NCBI RefSeq assembly: GCF_000020505.1
Contig: NC_011027.1
Location: 480,001 to 544,000 of the forward strand
DNA length: 64,000 nucleotides
Origin: Chlorobaculum parvum NCIB 8327
Lineage (GTDB): Bacteria > Bacteroidota > Chlorobiia > Chlorobiales > Chlorobiaceae
Reading direction: 5' to 3'
Positions 1-10,875 of this stretch are shown here, one piece after another; the stretch's first letter is position 1, and each line of letters opens with the position of its first letter. The translations under genes and the position numbers were made by a program. The notes under the pieces were generated by a model that worked only from the letters and a program-made list of their open reading frames with translations, did not search any database and was not told the DNA's origin.

Positions 1-429
1 CAGGGCGAGCTCACCTGGCCGAAGCGCTTCGAGGAGGGGCTGCGCCACGTGCGTGAAATCGTTGGGCGCGTGTGGCTTTACATCGTGGCTGGCGTGGCGC
101 TCGGGGCGGGCATTCACGGCTACGTGCCGCAGGATTTCATGGCTTCGCTGATGGGCAAGAGCGAGTGGTGGAGCGTTCCTGCTGCGGTGCTGCTCGGTGT
201 GCCGATGTACTCCAATGCGGCGGGCATCGTGCCGGTGGTCGAAGCGCTGATTGGCAAAGGCGCTGCGCTTGGCACCGTGATGGCCTTCATGATGAGCGTC
301 ATCGCGCTCTCGGCGCCCGAAATGCTCATCCTTCGCAAAGTGCTCCGCCCGACGCTCATCGCAGTGTTCGCCAGCGTCGTTGCAGCGGGAATCCTTGCGG
401 TTGGGTATGTGTTCAATCTGGTGTTATAA
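1..429 (+). CDS. ArsP/YraQ-type permease, C-terminal part (cut by window start)
   Basis: The reading frame is open from base 1, so the gene begins before the window and only the last 142 residues are visible. They form hydrophobic membrane segments with the family-typical stretch MYSNAAGIVPVVEAL and a later SAPEMLILRKVL. I read this as the PF03773 (DUF318) permease family, which includes YraQ-like proteins and the organoarsenical exporter ArsP. An arsenate reductase gene lies 408 bases downstream on the same strand, which fits an arsenic role, but the substrate is inference. The cysteine-rich N-terminal part that would help decide lies outside the window. Confidence 0.75.
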   Translation, partial: QGELTWPKRFEEGLRHVREIVGRVWLYIVAGVALGAGIHGYVPQDFMASLMGKSEWWSVPAAVLLGVPMYSNAAGIVPVVEALIGKGAALGTVMAFMMSVIALSAPEMLILRKVLRPTLIAVFASVVAAGILAVGYVFNLVL

Positions 430-519
430 AGTTGATAACTGCCAGTTGATAGTCGACGGAATTGCCCATCTTCTCCTGTCAGAATAGGAATCGAGCGATT
501 TCGTCGGTTCGCGTGGATT

Positions 520-600
520 TGTAGGGGCGAACCTGTGTGTTCGCCCTTCCCCAGCTCGGCATGTCCGGCAAAGGGCAGACACACAGGCCTGCCCCTACAG
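520..600. repeat. TGTAGGGGC-type inverted repeat, copy 1
   Basis: The left end reads gtaggggcgaacctgtgtg and the right end acacaggcctgcccctac, about 80 bp overall with a non-paired middle. Near-identical ends occur at 6222-6312, and a compact version lies at 51318-51351. All three copies are between genes, as expected of a mobile hairpin repeat (REP/MITE-like). Confidence 0.8.
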
Positions 601-679
601 GAAAGGGGACTGCATGGCTCTGCTGAACGATCCCTATGAAGAGGTTGGGCTGAAGCCCTTGATTTTTTAGTTCTATTAT

Positions 680-752
680 CCCGGCTTAAAAGCCGGGGCA
701 ACAGAAACGCAAAATATATAGAATGTCAAGAGGGTTAAAACCCTCCTGAATG
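680..752. repeat. Double-hairpin repeat, copy 1
   Basis: Two stem-loops follow each other: cccggcttaaaagccggg (680-697) and gagggttaaaaccctc (730-745), the second followed by ctgaat. The same pair in the same order is at 43805-43877 with loop changes, so this is a repeat family rather than a one-off terminator. Confidence 0.75.
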
Positions 753-837
753 TAAGATTGGGTTCTGCGATTTCGATAAAATCTGACGACGGCTTTTTGT
801 TCCTTCTGTTTGAAACAATCCCATAACTATTCATCCC

Positions 838-1269
838 ATGTCCAATCAATCCATCCTGATTCTCTGCACCGGCAACTCGTGCCGCAGCCAGATGGCCGAG
901 GGGTTTTTGAAAGCGTATGATCCTTCTCTTGAAGTACATTCGGCGGGCACTCGTCCTTCAGAAATGGTGCATCCGCTTGCCGTACAGGTCATGAAAGAGG
1001 TGGGGATCGACCTGTCATCGCATCGCCCGAAAAGTCTGAACGCTTTTCTCGATCGTCCGTTCGATTACGTTATCACGGTGTGCGACAACGCCAAAGAGTC
1101 GTGCCCGATCTTTACCGGCAAGGTGGGGCAGCGGTTGCATCTCGGTTTCGACGATCCGGCGGAGGCGACCGGTTCCGAGCAGGAGGTGCTGGCAGTATTC
1201 CGGCGGGTGCGGGACGAAATCGCTGCACGCTTCCGGCAATTTTTTGACGAAAATCTTCGTCGGGGCTAA
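838..1269 (+). CDS. arsC: Arsenate reductase, thioredoxin-coupled (low-Mr phosphatase fold)
   Basis: This 143-residue protein reduces arsenate to arsenite in the cytoplasm. The phosphatase-type P-loop CTGNSCRS starts at Cys10. The redox cysteines that relay electrons to thioredoxin are Cys82 and Cys89 (VCDNAKESC), the same numbering as the S. aureus pI258 enzyme. That cysteine triad separates it from plain tyrosine phosphatases, which lack Cys82/Cys89. The length matches the family. The ATG follows an AT-rich leader. The permease fragment upstream is on the same strand, but repeats separate the two, so co-transcription is uncertain. Confidence 0.9.
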   Translation: MSNQSILILCTGNSCRSQMAEGFLKAYDPSLEVHSAGTRPSEMVHPLAVQVMKEVGIDLSSHRPKSLNAFLDRPFDYVITVCDNAKESCPIFTGKVGQRLHLGFDDPAEATGSEQEVLAVFRRVRDEIAARFRQFFDENLRRG

Positions 1270-1365
1270 ACGGTCGGGGTGTCCTTCAATGGGAGTTTTT
1301 TCTTATACTTGAAGGCCGGAGAGCTACGTCCGGGCACCAGTAAACGATGAACCAATCAAAGCTCG

Positions 1366-2082
1366 ATGGCCGAACCTATTCTCAGACTCAAAGGTATCCG
1401 CAGGGAACTCGAACTCTCGAAGGATGTTCGCCAGACGATCATTCCCAATCTTTCGCTCGACATCTTCAAGGGTGAGTTCGTGGCCATTACCGGGCCGTCC
1501 GGTTCGGGCAAATCCACGCTGCTCTACATCATGGGCGGGCTCGACAAGCCGACCTTTGGCGAGGTGTGGCTCGACGGGCAGGAGATCACCGCTATCAGCG
1601 AGGCCGAGATGACCGTCATCCGCAACGAAAAGATCGGTTTCATCTACCAGTTCCACTTCCTGCTTCCAGAGTTCAATTCGCTTGAAAACGTGATGATGCC
1701 GATGCTGATTCAGCGCAGGTTCAGCAAGAAGGAGATTCGAGACCGGGCCAAACACCTGCTCGACATGGTGGGTCTCGAAAACAAATACACCAACAAGCCC
1801 AGCCAGCTCTCCGGCGGCCAGCAGCAGCGTGTCGCTATCGCTCGGGCGCTGGCAAATGAGCCGAAGGTGTTGCTCGGCGACGAGCCGACCGGCAACCTCG
1901 ATTCGCGCTCGGCCAACAACGTCTATGAGCTGTTCGACCGCCTGAACCGTGAGCTGAACCAGACCGTCATTGTTGTCACGCACGACGAGGATTTCGCCAA
2001 CCGCGCGGGCCGCCGCATTCACCTTGTTGACGGCAAAATCGAAAGCGACACCAACGGTTCCCGGCGCTCGGCTTCGGCGTGA
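1366..2082 (+). CDS. LolD/MacB-type ABC transporter ATPase
   Basis: This is a 238-residue cytoplasmic ATPase with every ABC motif in order: Walker [10 protein letters not shown] near residue 43, the Q-loop in [13 protein letters not shown], signature LSGGQQQR, Walker [13 protein letters not shown] and the switch histidine in VTHDE. The Q-loop sequence followed by SLENV is typical of the LolD/FtsE/MacB branch, which drives lipoprotein release or MacB-type export rather than solute import. No permease lies beside it; the next gene, 48 bp downstream, is cruA. The partner must be elsewhere, so the substrate is not inferred. Confidence 0.88.
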   Translation: MAEPILRLKGIRRELELSKDVRQTIIPNLSLDIFKGEFVAITGPSGSGKSTLLYIMGGLDKPTFGEVWLDGQEITAISEAEMTVIRNEKIGFIYQFHFLLPEFNSLENVMMPMLIQRRFSKKEIRDRAKHLLDMVGLENKYTNKPSQLSGGQQQRVAIARALANEPKVLLGDEPTGNLDSRSANNVYELFDRLNRELNQTVIVVTHDEDFANRAGRRIHLVDGKIESDTNGSRRSASA

Positions 2083-2130
2083 ATCTGTCCCTGATACCGC
2101 ATCCTGAAACCACCAATACTCCGCACACCC

Positions 2131-3663
2131 ATGCTCGAACAGATCAGGAACACTCATCCGCTTGTCTATAAAAATCTGAGCGCTCTGCCGAACGGTGAAC
2201 AGCAGCTTCGCGCGATTCTGGCCCTCGACCGCTACTGGGAAAGTCTCGACCTGCCGGTGCCGGAGGTGATCAAGGAGGGCACTCGGCTGCCCGCCGGGGT
2301 GAACATCGAGGGGGAGTTCGACATTCTCTACGCAGGCGGCACGCTGGGCCTCTTGCACGCAGCGGTGATGTCGAAGCAGTACGACCGCAAGGTGCTGGTG
2401 ATCGATCGCGCCGCGCCGGGGCGCACCACGCGCGACTGGAACATCTCGCGCGGTGAGCTGCTGCGCCTCGCCGATACCGGGGTGTTCACGGTGGAGGAGC
2501 TGGACTCGACCATCGTGCGGCGCTACAAAACCGGTTGGGTCGAGTTCCACGTTCCGCCTCCACGACAGAAGCGGCTTTACATGGACGAGGTGCTCGACTG
2601 CGCGGTCGATGCCGACAAGCTGCTCGGCATGGCGCGCGACAAGCTGCTGGAGCGCCCCGGCTCGCAGGTGCTGGGCCGCACCACCTTCGTCTGCTGCTAC
2701 CGCTTCCCGAGCCACCTCGTCGTGCAGGCTGAGGACGCATCCGGCAAGACGATCTACTTCCGGACGAAGGTGCTGGTCGATGCGATGGGCATCCTCTCGC
2801 CGGTGGCGATGCAGCTCAACCACGGACGCCCGCAGACCCACGTCTGCCCGACGGTCGGCACCATCGCCAGCGGGTTCGAAGGGGTCGATTTCGAAGTCGG
2901 TGAAATCCTCGCCAGCACCGAACCGGCCGAACGCTCGAATGGGCGCGGACGCCAGCTCATCTGGGAGGGATTCCCGGCCAAAGACGACGAGTACATCACC
3001 TACCTCTTTTTTTACGACAAAGTTGATTCCCGCAACGACAAGTCGCTGCTCGCGCTCTTTGAGGCCTACTTCCGCAAGCTGCCGGAGTACAAAAAGCCGG
3101 GGCCGAACTTCACCATCCACCGTCCCGTGTTCGGCATTATACCGGCGTGGTCGCATGATGGCGCGGGGTGTACGCGGGTGGTGTCGGACGAGCGCATCGT
3201 GCTGCTCGGCGATGCGGCTACGCTCTCCTCGTCGCTTACCTTCTGCGGCTTCGGCTCGCTGGTGCGTAACCTCGGGCGCATGACCTCCGGGCTCGACAAG
3301 GCGATGCGCGAAGAGCGGCTCGGCCAGTCGGAGCTGCTCGCCATCAGTGCCTACGAGCCGAATGTGGCCACGATGGCCAACCTCATGAAGTACATGTGTG
3401 ACAACCCCGACACCGACGACCCGAACTTCGTCAACGAGATGATGAACGAGGTGATGATCGTGCTCGACGAGCTTCCGCAGCACTACCGCCAGGCGATGTT
3501 CCGTGACGAGATGAAGGTAGACGAGCTGGTGACAGTGATGCTGAAAGTGGCGTGGCGCTATCCGAAAATCCTCAAGGCAACGTGGGACAAGCTCGGCGTC
3601 GGCGGATCGGTCGGCTTCGTGAAAAACCTTGCCGGATGGGCGATGAACCAGTCGGCGAAATAG
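2131..3663 (+). CDS. cruA: CruA-type lycopene cyclase (FAD flavoprotein)
   Basis: This is a 510-residue flavoprotein. An N-terminal region of about 60 residues is followed by a dinucleotide-binding fold at about 64-95 (DILYAGGTLGLLHAAVMS, then VLVIDR). The glycine pattern GGTLG is that of the CruA/CruP family rather than classical GxGxxG. A second FAD-contact segment, VLLGDAATLSSSLTFCGFG, lies about two thirds along. In green sulfur bacteria CruA cyclises the ends of lycopene on the way to gamma-carotene and chlorobactene. The family call comes from recalled family features, not alignment. A CruP-like paralogue of unknown activity is the main alternative. The gene is followed by a repeat-rich gap. 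Confidence 0.78.
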   Translation: MLEQIRNTHPLVYKNLSALPNGEQQLRAILALDRYWESLDLPVPEVIKEGTRLPAGVNIEGEFDILYAGGTLGLLHAAVMSKQYDRKVLVIDRAAPGRTTRDWNISRGELLRLADTGVFTVEELDSTIVRRYKTGWVEFHVPPPRQKRLYMDEVLDCAVDADKLLGMARDKLLERPGSQVLGRTTFVCCYRFPSHLVVQAEDASGKTIYFRTKVLVDAMGILSPVAMQLNHGRPQTHVCPTVGTIASGFEGVDFEVGEILASTEPAERSNGRGRQLIWEGFPAKDDEYITYLFFYDKVDSRNDKSLLALFEAYFRKLPEYKKPGPNFTIHRPVFGIIPAWSHDGAGCTRVVSDERIVLLGDAATLSSSLTFCGFGSLVRNLGRMTSGLDKAMREERLGQSELLAISAYEPNVATMANLMKYMCDNPDTDDPNFVNEMMNEVMIVLDELPQHYRQAMFRDEMKVDELVTVMLKVAWRYPKILKATWDKLGVGGSVGFVKNLAGWAMNQSAK

Positions 3664-6175
<2,512 letters not shown>

Positions 6176-6221
6176 GGTTTTCCTGTGATTTGTCGATATT
6201 GAAATCGAACGACGGATTATT

Positions 6222-6312
6222 TGTAGGGGCGAACCTGTGTGTTCGCCCTCGGTGAAATGTGAATGTCGGTGTCAGCACAAAGAAGGGCAGACACGCAGGT
6301 CTGCCCCTACAG
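6222..6312. repeat. TGTAGGGGC-type inverted repeat, copy 2
   Basis: The left end tgtaggggcgaacctgtgtg and right end acgcaggtctgcccctaca match copy 1 at 520-600 almost base for base, with an unrelated middle of about 35 bases. It lies between ligA and an AT-rich accessory gene. Confidence 0.8.
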
Positions 6313-6365
6313 AATATTTGGGATCTTTGATGTGAGTTTTTTATCCATGTAGAATTAAAATAATC

Positions 6366-7055
6366 ATGAATTCTACTATGCGTATACAAACAGATATTGA
6401 TAGACCAATACTATTTAGAACTGTCGATAAAGATGTATATCAAAGTACCATTAAAGACGGGTCGATATGGTTAAGGTCAAGTCATTATTACCGAAAAATT
6501 GAAGACCAAACTCGTACAGATCGATCTGAAGGCATTAATGGATCAAAATCTTCAATACCGCTACACTTTAAGGTAAGAGAGGGTAACACAATTCGCATTC
6601 AGGGGCCGGGGATTATTGGCTGTGAAATTATTCCTCACTACATCATGTCTTTGCATGGTGCTGCTATATCAGATGATTGTCGCCATGAGTTTGGTGGCTA
6701 TACATTTGGGGTTAAATGTATAAGGAGATTGAGCGCAGAAATCTTATATCAAGCATCAAGACAAATAGATGTTCATGGCTATCGCTATGGTCAAGTTGCG
6801 TATCAATATACGGCTCTTTCAATGTCATATGATAGGAGAAATGTAGCCATTGGTCTTGGAGGAAATCCAGAGGTAGGTGTTAAATCATTGGATACAGATG
6901 TTCTTCGAAAAGAACCAGTCGAACCATTTATATTTCAAGATGAATGGCGGATTGTGATTTTTCCTTTGAAATATCTTGACAATGATTCTATGAAACCACT
7001 AAAAATAAATGTTAGCCCGGAGCACTTTTTTGAATACATAAGTCCAAAATCATAA
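6366..7055 (+). CDS. AT-rich hypothetical protein, DUF2971-like architecture
   Basis: The product is 229 residues. I do not firmly recognise it. The layout, with an early ILFRTVDKD, then GSIWLRSSHYYRKIED, and a late FQDEWRIVIFP, resembles DUF2971 proteins (short N-terminal strand, 'LRSS' segment, late EWR), but this is an impression. There is no signal peptide or membrane segment. Base composition is far more AT-rich than ligA before it and the LOG gene after it, which suggests acquisition by transfer. The stop codon ends only 3 bp before the next ATG, so the two genes are probably translated from one message. Activity is unknown. Confidence 0.65.
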   Translation: MNSTMRIQTDIDRPILFRTVDKDVYQSTIKDGSIWLRSSHYYRKIEDQTRTDRSEGINGSKSSIPLHFKVREGNTIRIQGPGIIGCEIIPHYIMSLHGAAISDDCRHEFGGYTFGVKCIRRLSAEILYQASRQIDVHGYRYGQVAYQYTALSMSYDRRNVAIGLGGNPEVGVKSLDTDVLRKEPVEPFIFQDEWRIVIFPLKYLDNDSMKPLKINVSPEHFFEYISPKS

Positions 7056-7058
7056 TTC

Positions 7059-7676
7059 ATGGAACCGAATTATCGTGTAACCATTTTCGGGTCGGCCCGG
7101 ATCAGTGAGGGGGACGAGGCTTACCGGGATGTTTTTGAAATCGCCAAGGGGCTGGCTGCCGAGGGGTTCGACATTGTGACCGGCGGCGGGCCGGGGTTGA
7201 TGCAGGCGGCGAATGCCGGGTCAAAGAGCGTGTCGAATGGCGGCAAGTCGATCGGGCTGAACATCAAGCTGCCACACGAGCAGTGCCCGAATCCGTATCT
7301 CGACATCAAGGAGGAGTTCGACCGGTTCAGCGGTCGGCTCGATACTTTCATGTCCATGTCCGACGCCGTGGTCGTCGCGCCCGGCGGTATCGGCACCTTG
7401 CTCGAACTCTTCTACTCCTGGCAGCTCGTGCAGGTGCAGCACCTCTGCGAAACGCCGATCATCCTCTTCGGCGAAATCTGGACCAGCCTGCTTCTCTGGC
7501 TCGAAACCGAAGTCATGCCCCGCCACCTCTTCGAGCGCCACGACATGTACACCATTTTCCACGTCATGGAGCCGTCGGAGGTGGTCGATTTGATCATCAA
7601 AATTCACAAAGAGCGGCCAAAGACAGAGAATGTCTGCCGCAATTTTTCGAAGTATCGGGTGAAAGGGGAGGAGTAG
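7059..7676 (+). CDS. LOG-family protein (Rossmann nucleotide phosphoribohydrolase fold)
   Basis: This 205-residue cytoplasmic protein has the LOG family signatures: [13 protein letters not shown] near residue 45 and the catalytic-site motif [11 protein letters not shown] near residue 107. Characterised members release the base from nucleoside 5'-monophosphates (cytokinin-activating phosphoribohydrolase), although they are often mislabelled lysine decarboxylases. Some LOG-like (SLOG) domains act as nucleotide sensors in conflict systems. The gene has the GC-rich composition of the core genome but follows an AT-rich gene by 3 bp. The natural substrate here is unknown. Confidence 0.85.
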   Translation: MEPNYRVTIFGSARISEGDEAYRDVFEIAKGLAAEGFDIVTGGGPGLMQAANAGSKSVSNGGKSIGLNIKLPHEQCPNPYLDIKEEFDRFSGRLDTFMSMSDAVVVAPGGIGTLLELFYSWQLVQVQHLCETPIILFGEIWTSLLLWLETEVMPRHLFERHDMYTIFHVMEPSEVVDLIIKIHKERPKTENVCRNFSKYRVKGEE

Positions 7677-7701
7677 GTCGGTTGAGACTTTTGGGACGAG
7701 T

Positions 7702-7714
7702 GGGACTTTTGGGA
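7702..7714. repeat. Left arm of inverted repeat flanking the four-helix-bundle gene
   Basis: The sequence gggacttttggga is the reverse complement (12 bases) of tcccaaaagtcc at 8382-8393, just beyond the other end of the gene at 7792-8352. A second direct copy of gacttttgggac is at 7686-7697. Confidence 0.5.
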
Positions 7715-7791
7715 CAGGGGGGAGGATGGCGAGGTTGTGGCGGGTTTTGTATATTGCGAGCAATACCCCACAATTTCCAGATTGACAACGT

Positions 7792-8352
7792 ATGGCCGGT
7801 TCGGCGCGGATTATTTTGCCGCATGGCAACTACAAGAAGCTGCACTCCTACCGGAAAAGCGCGATTATTTACGACTTGACGGTTCGGTTCTGCCAGAGGT
7901 TTCTTTCGCGCCGCGACCGCACGGTTGACCAGATGGTTCAGGCTGCACGCTCTGGCAAGCAGAATATTGTCGAGGGTTGCATGGCTTCCGGAACCTCGAA
8001 AGAGATGGAGATCAAGCTGGTCAATGTAGCCAGAGCGAGCCTCGAAGAGTTGCTGGAGGATTATTTCGATTTCCTGCGAACTCGCAATCTACCGGTTTGG
8101 GGGAAAAATTCACGAGAGGCGCTGTTCGTCAGAAAGCTCTCACGCGAGAGCGGCGTGAGTTACGAATCGTTTCGCGAGTTTGTTGAAACCCGTCCCGCCG
8201 AAGTGGTGGCCAACATCGCCATTTGCCTGATCCACCAGGCAAGTTTTCTACTCAAACGTCAGCTCGAAACACTCGAACAACAATTCCTCGAAGCGGGCGG
8301 CATCCGCGAGCGAATGACCAAAGCCCGCCTCGAATACCGTCAGCGCAGGTAA
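7792..8352 (+). CDS. Four-helix-bundle suffix-domain protein (S23/IVP-related)
   Basis: The 186-residue protein begins with a short segment (HGNYKKLHSYRKSAIIYDLT), followed by four long helices. The second region contains MVQAARSGKQNIVEGCMAS, which matches the SxQ-NIxEG pattern of bacterial four-helix-bundle proteins related to the proteins encoded in 23S rRNA intervening sequences. The longer form with an N-terminal lead is known as the 'four helix bundle suffix' family. No enzyme activity is known. ATG 7792 gives the family-typical start. The gene is bracketed by a 12-bp inverted repeat and sits convergent to menG. Confidence 0.8.
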   Translation: MAGSARIILPHGNYKKLHSYRKSAIIYDLTVRFCQRFLSRRDRTVDQMVQAARSGKQNIVEGCMASGTSKEMEIKLVNVARASLEELLEDYFDFLRTRNLPVWGKNSREALFVRKLSRESGVSYESFREFVETRPAEVVANIAICLIHQASFLLKRQLETLEQQFLEAGGIRERMTKARLEYRQRR

Positions 8353-8381
8353 AAGTTTCACTGTCCTATCAGTTCTACTCA

Positions 8382-8393
8382 TCCCAAAAGTCC
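8382..8393. repeat. Right arm of inverted repeat flanking the four-helix-bundle gene
   Basis: The sequence tcccaaaagtcc is the reverse complement of bases within 7702-7714. Together the arms bracket a unit of about 690 bp that contains only the four-helix-bundle gene. Confidence 0.5.
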
Positions 8394-8401
8394 TATTTCC
8401 C

Positions 8402-9127
8402 CTACTTCGTCGCCACGTACAGAATTGAAGTTTCAAACGTCATCGGGAAGAATTCGGCCTTTTTGAAGCCAGCCTGCTTCAGAATTTTCGTGAAGGCTTC
8501 GGCCTGGGGGAACTGCTCGACCGAGTTGGGGAGGTAGTCGTAGGCGAAGGTCGATTTGCTGAACATGCCTGCAATTTTCGGCAGGACGTTCTTGAAGTAG
8601 ATCAGGTAGAGCTTTTTCATCACCGGGTTACGCGGAATCATCGGCTCGATGATGTAGGCGCAGCCGCCGGGCTTGAGGACGCGGTGGAACTCTTTCATGC
8701 CCTGCGCGAGGTCTTCGAAGTTGCGGACGCCGAAGCCGGCGCTGACGACGTGGAAGCTCTGGTCGGCGAAGGGCATCTTTTCAGCGAAGCCTTCATGGAA
8801 CTCGATGTTCGGGTACTTCTTGCGCGCGATGGCGAGCATCTCGGGCGAGAGGTCATAGCCGGTCACTTTCGCACCGGGGATCTTTGCCATCGATGCGGCC
8901 AGGTCGCCCGTGCCGGTGGCGACGTCGAGAATTTTCGGCTCGCGTTCGCCTTCCACCTGCTTGCGCGCCTTTTTAGCGGCAACCACTCTCCAGTAGTTAT
9001 CGATGCCAAGGCTCAAGAGGTGGTTGAGGAAGTCGTAGGTCGGCGCAACCTCGTCGAACATGTTTCGGATCGAGGAGCGTGACTTGGTCTGTATGAGGGA
9101 CTTTGCGGTCTCTTTGGAACTGCTCAT
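8402..9127 (-). CDS. menG: Demethylmenaquinone C-methyltransferase
   Basis: MenG/UbiE uses S-adenosylmethionine to add the ring methyl group in the last step of menaquinone synthesis. The 241-residue length is typical. The UbiE family start [16 protein letters not shown] is present, followed by the SAM-binding loop [12 protein letters not shown] near residue 67 and the second family signature, [15 protein letters not shown]. Green sulfur bacteria make menaquinone rather than ubiquinone, so menG is the better symbol. It starts 5 bp after hisI on the same strand, so the two are probably one transcript. It converges with the four-helix-bundle gene. Confidence 0.93.
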   Translation of the reverse strand: MSSSKETAKSLIQTKSRSSIRNMFDEVAPTYDFLNHLLSLGIDNYWRVVAAKKARKQVEGEREPKILDVATGTGDLAASMAKIPGAKVTGYDLSPEMLAIARKKYPNIEFHEGFAEKMPFADQSFHVVSAGFGVRNFEDLAQGMKEFHRVLKPGGCAYIIEPMIPRNPVMKKLYLIYFKNVLPKIAGMFSKSTFAYDYLPNSVEQFPQAEAFTKILKQAGFKKAEFFPMTFETSILYVATK

Positions 9128-9132
9128 CGGTG

Positions 9133-9546
9133 TCAGCTTTTCTTGCCGTAAACCTCTTCGGGATCGAACATCAGCGTGTCGCAGATTTCCATCTGTTCGC
9201 CATCCGTGGTCTTTCTGTAGAAGCAGGAGTGGTAGCCTACGTGGCAGGCGCCACCTTTCTGCGAAACCTTGAGCAGCAGCGTGTCGCCGTCGCAGTCGAT
9301 CATAATATCGTGCACATCCTGCATGTTGCCGGACGATTCACCCTTGAGCCAGAGCTTGTTGCGGCTGCGGCTCCAGTAGCAGGCCTTTTTCTTTTCGAGG
9401 GTCATTTTGAGGCTTTCGAGGTTCATCCAGGCCATCATCAGCACCTTGCCGGTTTCGTGATCCTGCACGATGGCAGGCACCAGGCCGCGGTCATCGAATT
9501 TCACCGTTTCGAGAAAGCTCTTCTGCGTATCTTGATTCTCGCTCAT
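9133..9546 (-). CDS. hisI: Phosphoribosyl-AMP cyclohydrolase (histidine biosynthesis)
   Basis: HisI opens the adenine ring of phosphoribosyl-AMP, the third step of histidine synthesis. The protein is 137 residues, the single-domain form without the HisE pyrophosphohydrolase half. Signature stretches are [30 protein letters not shown], and the metal site DCDGDTLLL with cysteines in [14 protein letters not shown]. It leads a two-gene unit with menG. Other his genes in the window (hisH, hisA) lie 11 kb away on the plus strand. Confidence 0.95.
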   Translation of the reverse strand: MSENQDTQKSFLETVKFDDRGLVPAIVQDHETGKVLMMAWMNLESLKMTLEKKKACYWSRSRNKLWLKGESSGNMQDVHDIMIDCDGDTLLLKVSQKGGACHVGYHSCFYRKTTDGEQMEICDTLMFDPEEVYGKKS

Positions 9547-9597
9547 TGAAGCAGTAGATTAGAATTTTTTCCGTAACGCCCGCAATGTTTTGCGCGC

Positions 9598-9625
9598 TTG
9601 ACAGGTTGTGTAAGCAGGCTATAGC
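9598..9625 (+). promoter_or_regulatory. Candidate sigma-70 promoter before the RND-type adaptor gene
   Basis: TTGACA at 9598-9603 and TATAGC at 9620-9625 are separated by 16 bases, in the 221-bp gap between divergent hisI and the adaptor gene at 9768. A second TTGACA-like box occurs at about 9642. This would give a leader of about 135 bases. It is a pattern match only. Confidence 0.35.
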
Positions 9626-9767
9626 AGGCAGACATTAAAGATTGACAAAAATCTTGAAAAACCAAGATGACGGTCGAAAAAAAGTAAGTGACAGTGAAAA
9701 GCCTTTCAAGTTGTGCCGCTGGTAGCCGGCATAATGTGTAACCGATAAATTCCTGACCCCTGACGAC

Positions 9768-10856
9768 ATGCAGAATCTGCAGAAAATGCTTCCGAAGTTT
9801 TCGATAGCCTTTGTGATTGTGTTTGTGGCTGTCTCCGCTTATCTGCTGACCCGCGGTAACACGGTTGAAGTCGAGGCCGCAAAGATCACGAGATCGGAGT
9901 TGGTCGAGGCGGTTTATGCTACTGGCTATGTCGAGGCGGAGAACATTGCTGCGCTCAGTGCCGAGTTTTCGGGAACAGTGCGCACTGTCGGGGCGCTTGA
10001 AGGAGAACGCGTCAAAAAGGGCGAGGAGATCATCGTGTTCGACAGCCCGCAGCCCCGTCTTGCCGTCGAGGAGGCGCGCGCGGCGGTGGCCGAGGAGCAG
10101 GCCGCGGCCAGGGACGACATCCTCAAACTGCAGCGCAACCGGATGCTTTTCAAGGCGGGAGCGATTTCTCGCCAGCAGCTTGACGAGGCGGAACGCAACA
10201 GCGCTCAGTCGCTCGAATCGCTCCGGCAGCGACAGTTGCAGCTCCGCAGCCGCGAGGATGACCTGACGAAGCTCTCCGTCGTTGCGCCGTTCGACGGGAT
10301 GCTGACTCTCCAGAAGGTCAAGGCGGGTGACTATGTCCAGGCCAATACCGAAGTGGCCGAAGTGGCCGATACTTCCAGCTACCTCGTGGTTGTCGAAGTC
10401 GATGAGCTTGACGTGCCTCGCCTGCGCACCGGCCTGAACGCCGTGATCGCCTTCGACTCGATGCCCGACAAGCGCTTCGATGCCACCGTCGTGCGCATCG
10501 TTCCGCAAACCGATCGGGTGACCAAGACCTCGCGGGTTTATCTTCGCCTGAACAAACCGGTTGAGGCGATTCAGGGCGGCATGACCGCTACGGCCAACAT
10601 CATCTATAACGTCAAAAAGGGGACACTTCTGGCCAGGAAAAGCTCTGTGTTCGAGCAGGATCGGAAAGCGTATGTCTGGAAGATCGTTAGCGGAAAGTTG
10701 AAGAAGCAGGCGGTTCGCACCGGTGACAGCGATCTGACCTTCATCGAGATTCTTGACGGTCTCGCCGAGGGTGATCAGGTGGTCACTTCGCCCCAGGAGA
10801 ACTACCGCGATGGCATGGAGACGCGCATCGTGGAGGATCGCAAAAAGAGCTCCTGA
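9768..10856 (+). CDS. Periplasmic adaptor (membrane fusion) protein of an efflux system
   Basis: The 362-residue protein has one N-terminal membrane anchor (about residues 7-27, SIAFVIVFVAVSAYLL). It then has the AcrA/HlyD layout: a first lipoyl half near GTVRTVGALEGERVKKGEEI, an alpha-helical hairpin rich in E/A/R/Q (about 100-165), a second lipoyl half (APFDGMLTLQKVKAGDYV), and beta-barrel and membrane-proximal domains. Such proteins bridge an inner-membrane pump to an outer-membrane channel. No RND pump, MacB permease or TolC-like gene follows, so the partner is unknown. The next gene begins 19 bp downstream and is ferrochelatase-like. Confidence 0.85.
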   Translation: MQNLQKMLPKFSIAFVIVFVAVSAYLLTRGNTVEVEAAKITRSELVEAVYATGYVEAENIAALSAEFSGTVRTVGALEGERVKKGEEIIVFDSPQPRLAVEEARAAVAEEQAAARDDILKLQRNRMLFKAGAISRQQLDEAERNSAQSLESLRQRQLQLRSREDDLTKLSVVAPFDGMLTLQKVKAGDYVQANTEVAEVADTSSYLVVVEVDELDVPRLRTGLNAVIAFDSMPDKRFDATVVRIVPQTDRVTKTSRVYLRLNKPVEAIQGGMTATANIIYNVKKGTLLARKSSVFEQDRKAYVWKIVSGKLKKQAVRTGDSDLTFIEILDGLAEGDQVVTSPQENYRDGMETRIVEDRKKSS

Positions 10857-10875
10857 ACTGAATAGGAGAGCCGCG

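Larger units (their letters stand above)
430..837. other. 408-bp intergenic region with two hairpin repeats
   Basis: I see no convincing gene here. The region holds a TGTAGGGGC-type inverted repeat (520-600), a short GGGCT/AGCCC stem followed by T residues near 650-670, and a double-hairpin element (680-752). The last 80 bases before the arsenate reductase gene are AT-rich and probably hold its promoter, but I could not pick clear -35/-10 boxes. Confidence 0.6.
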
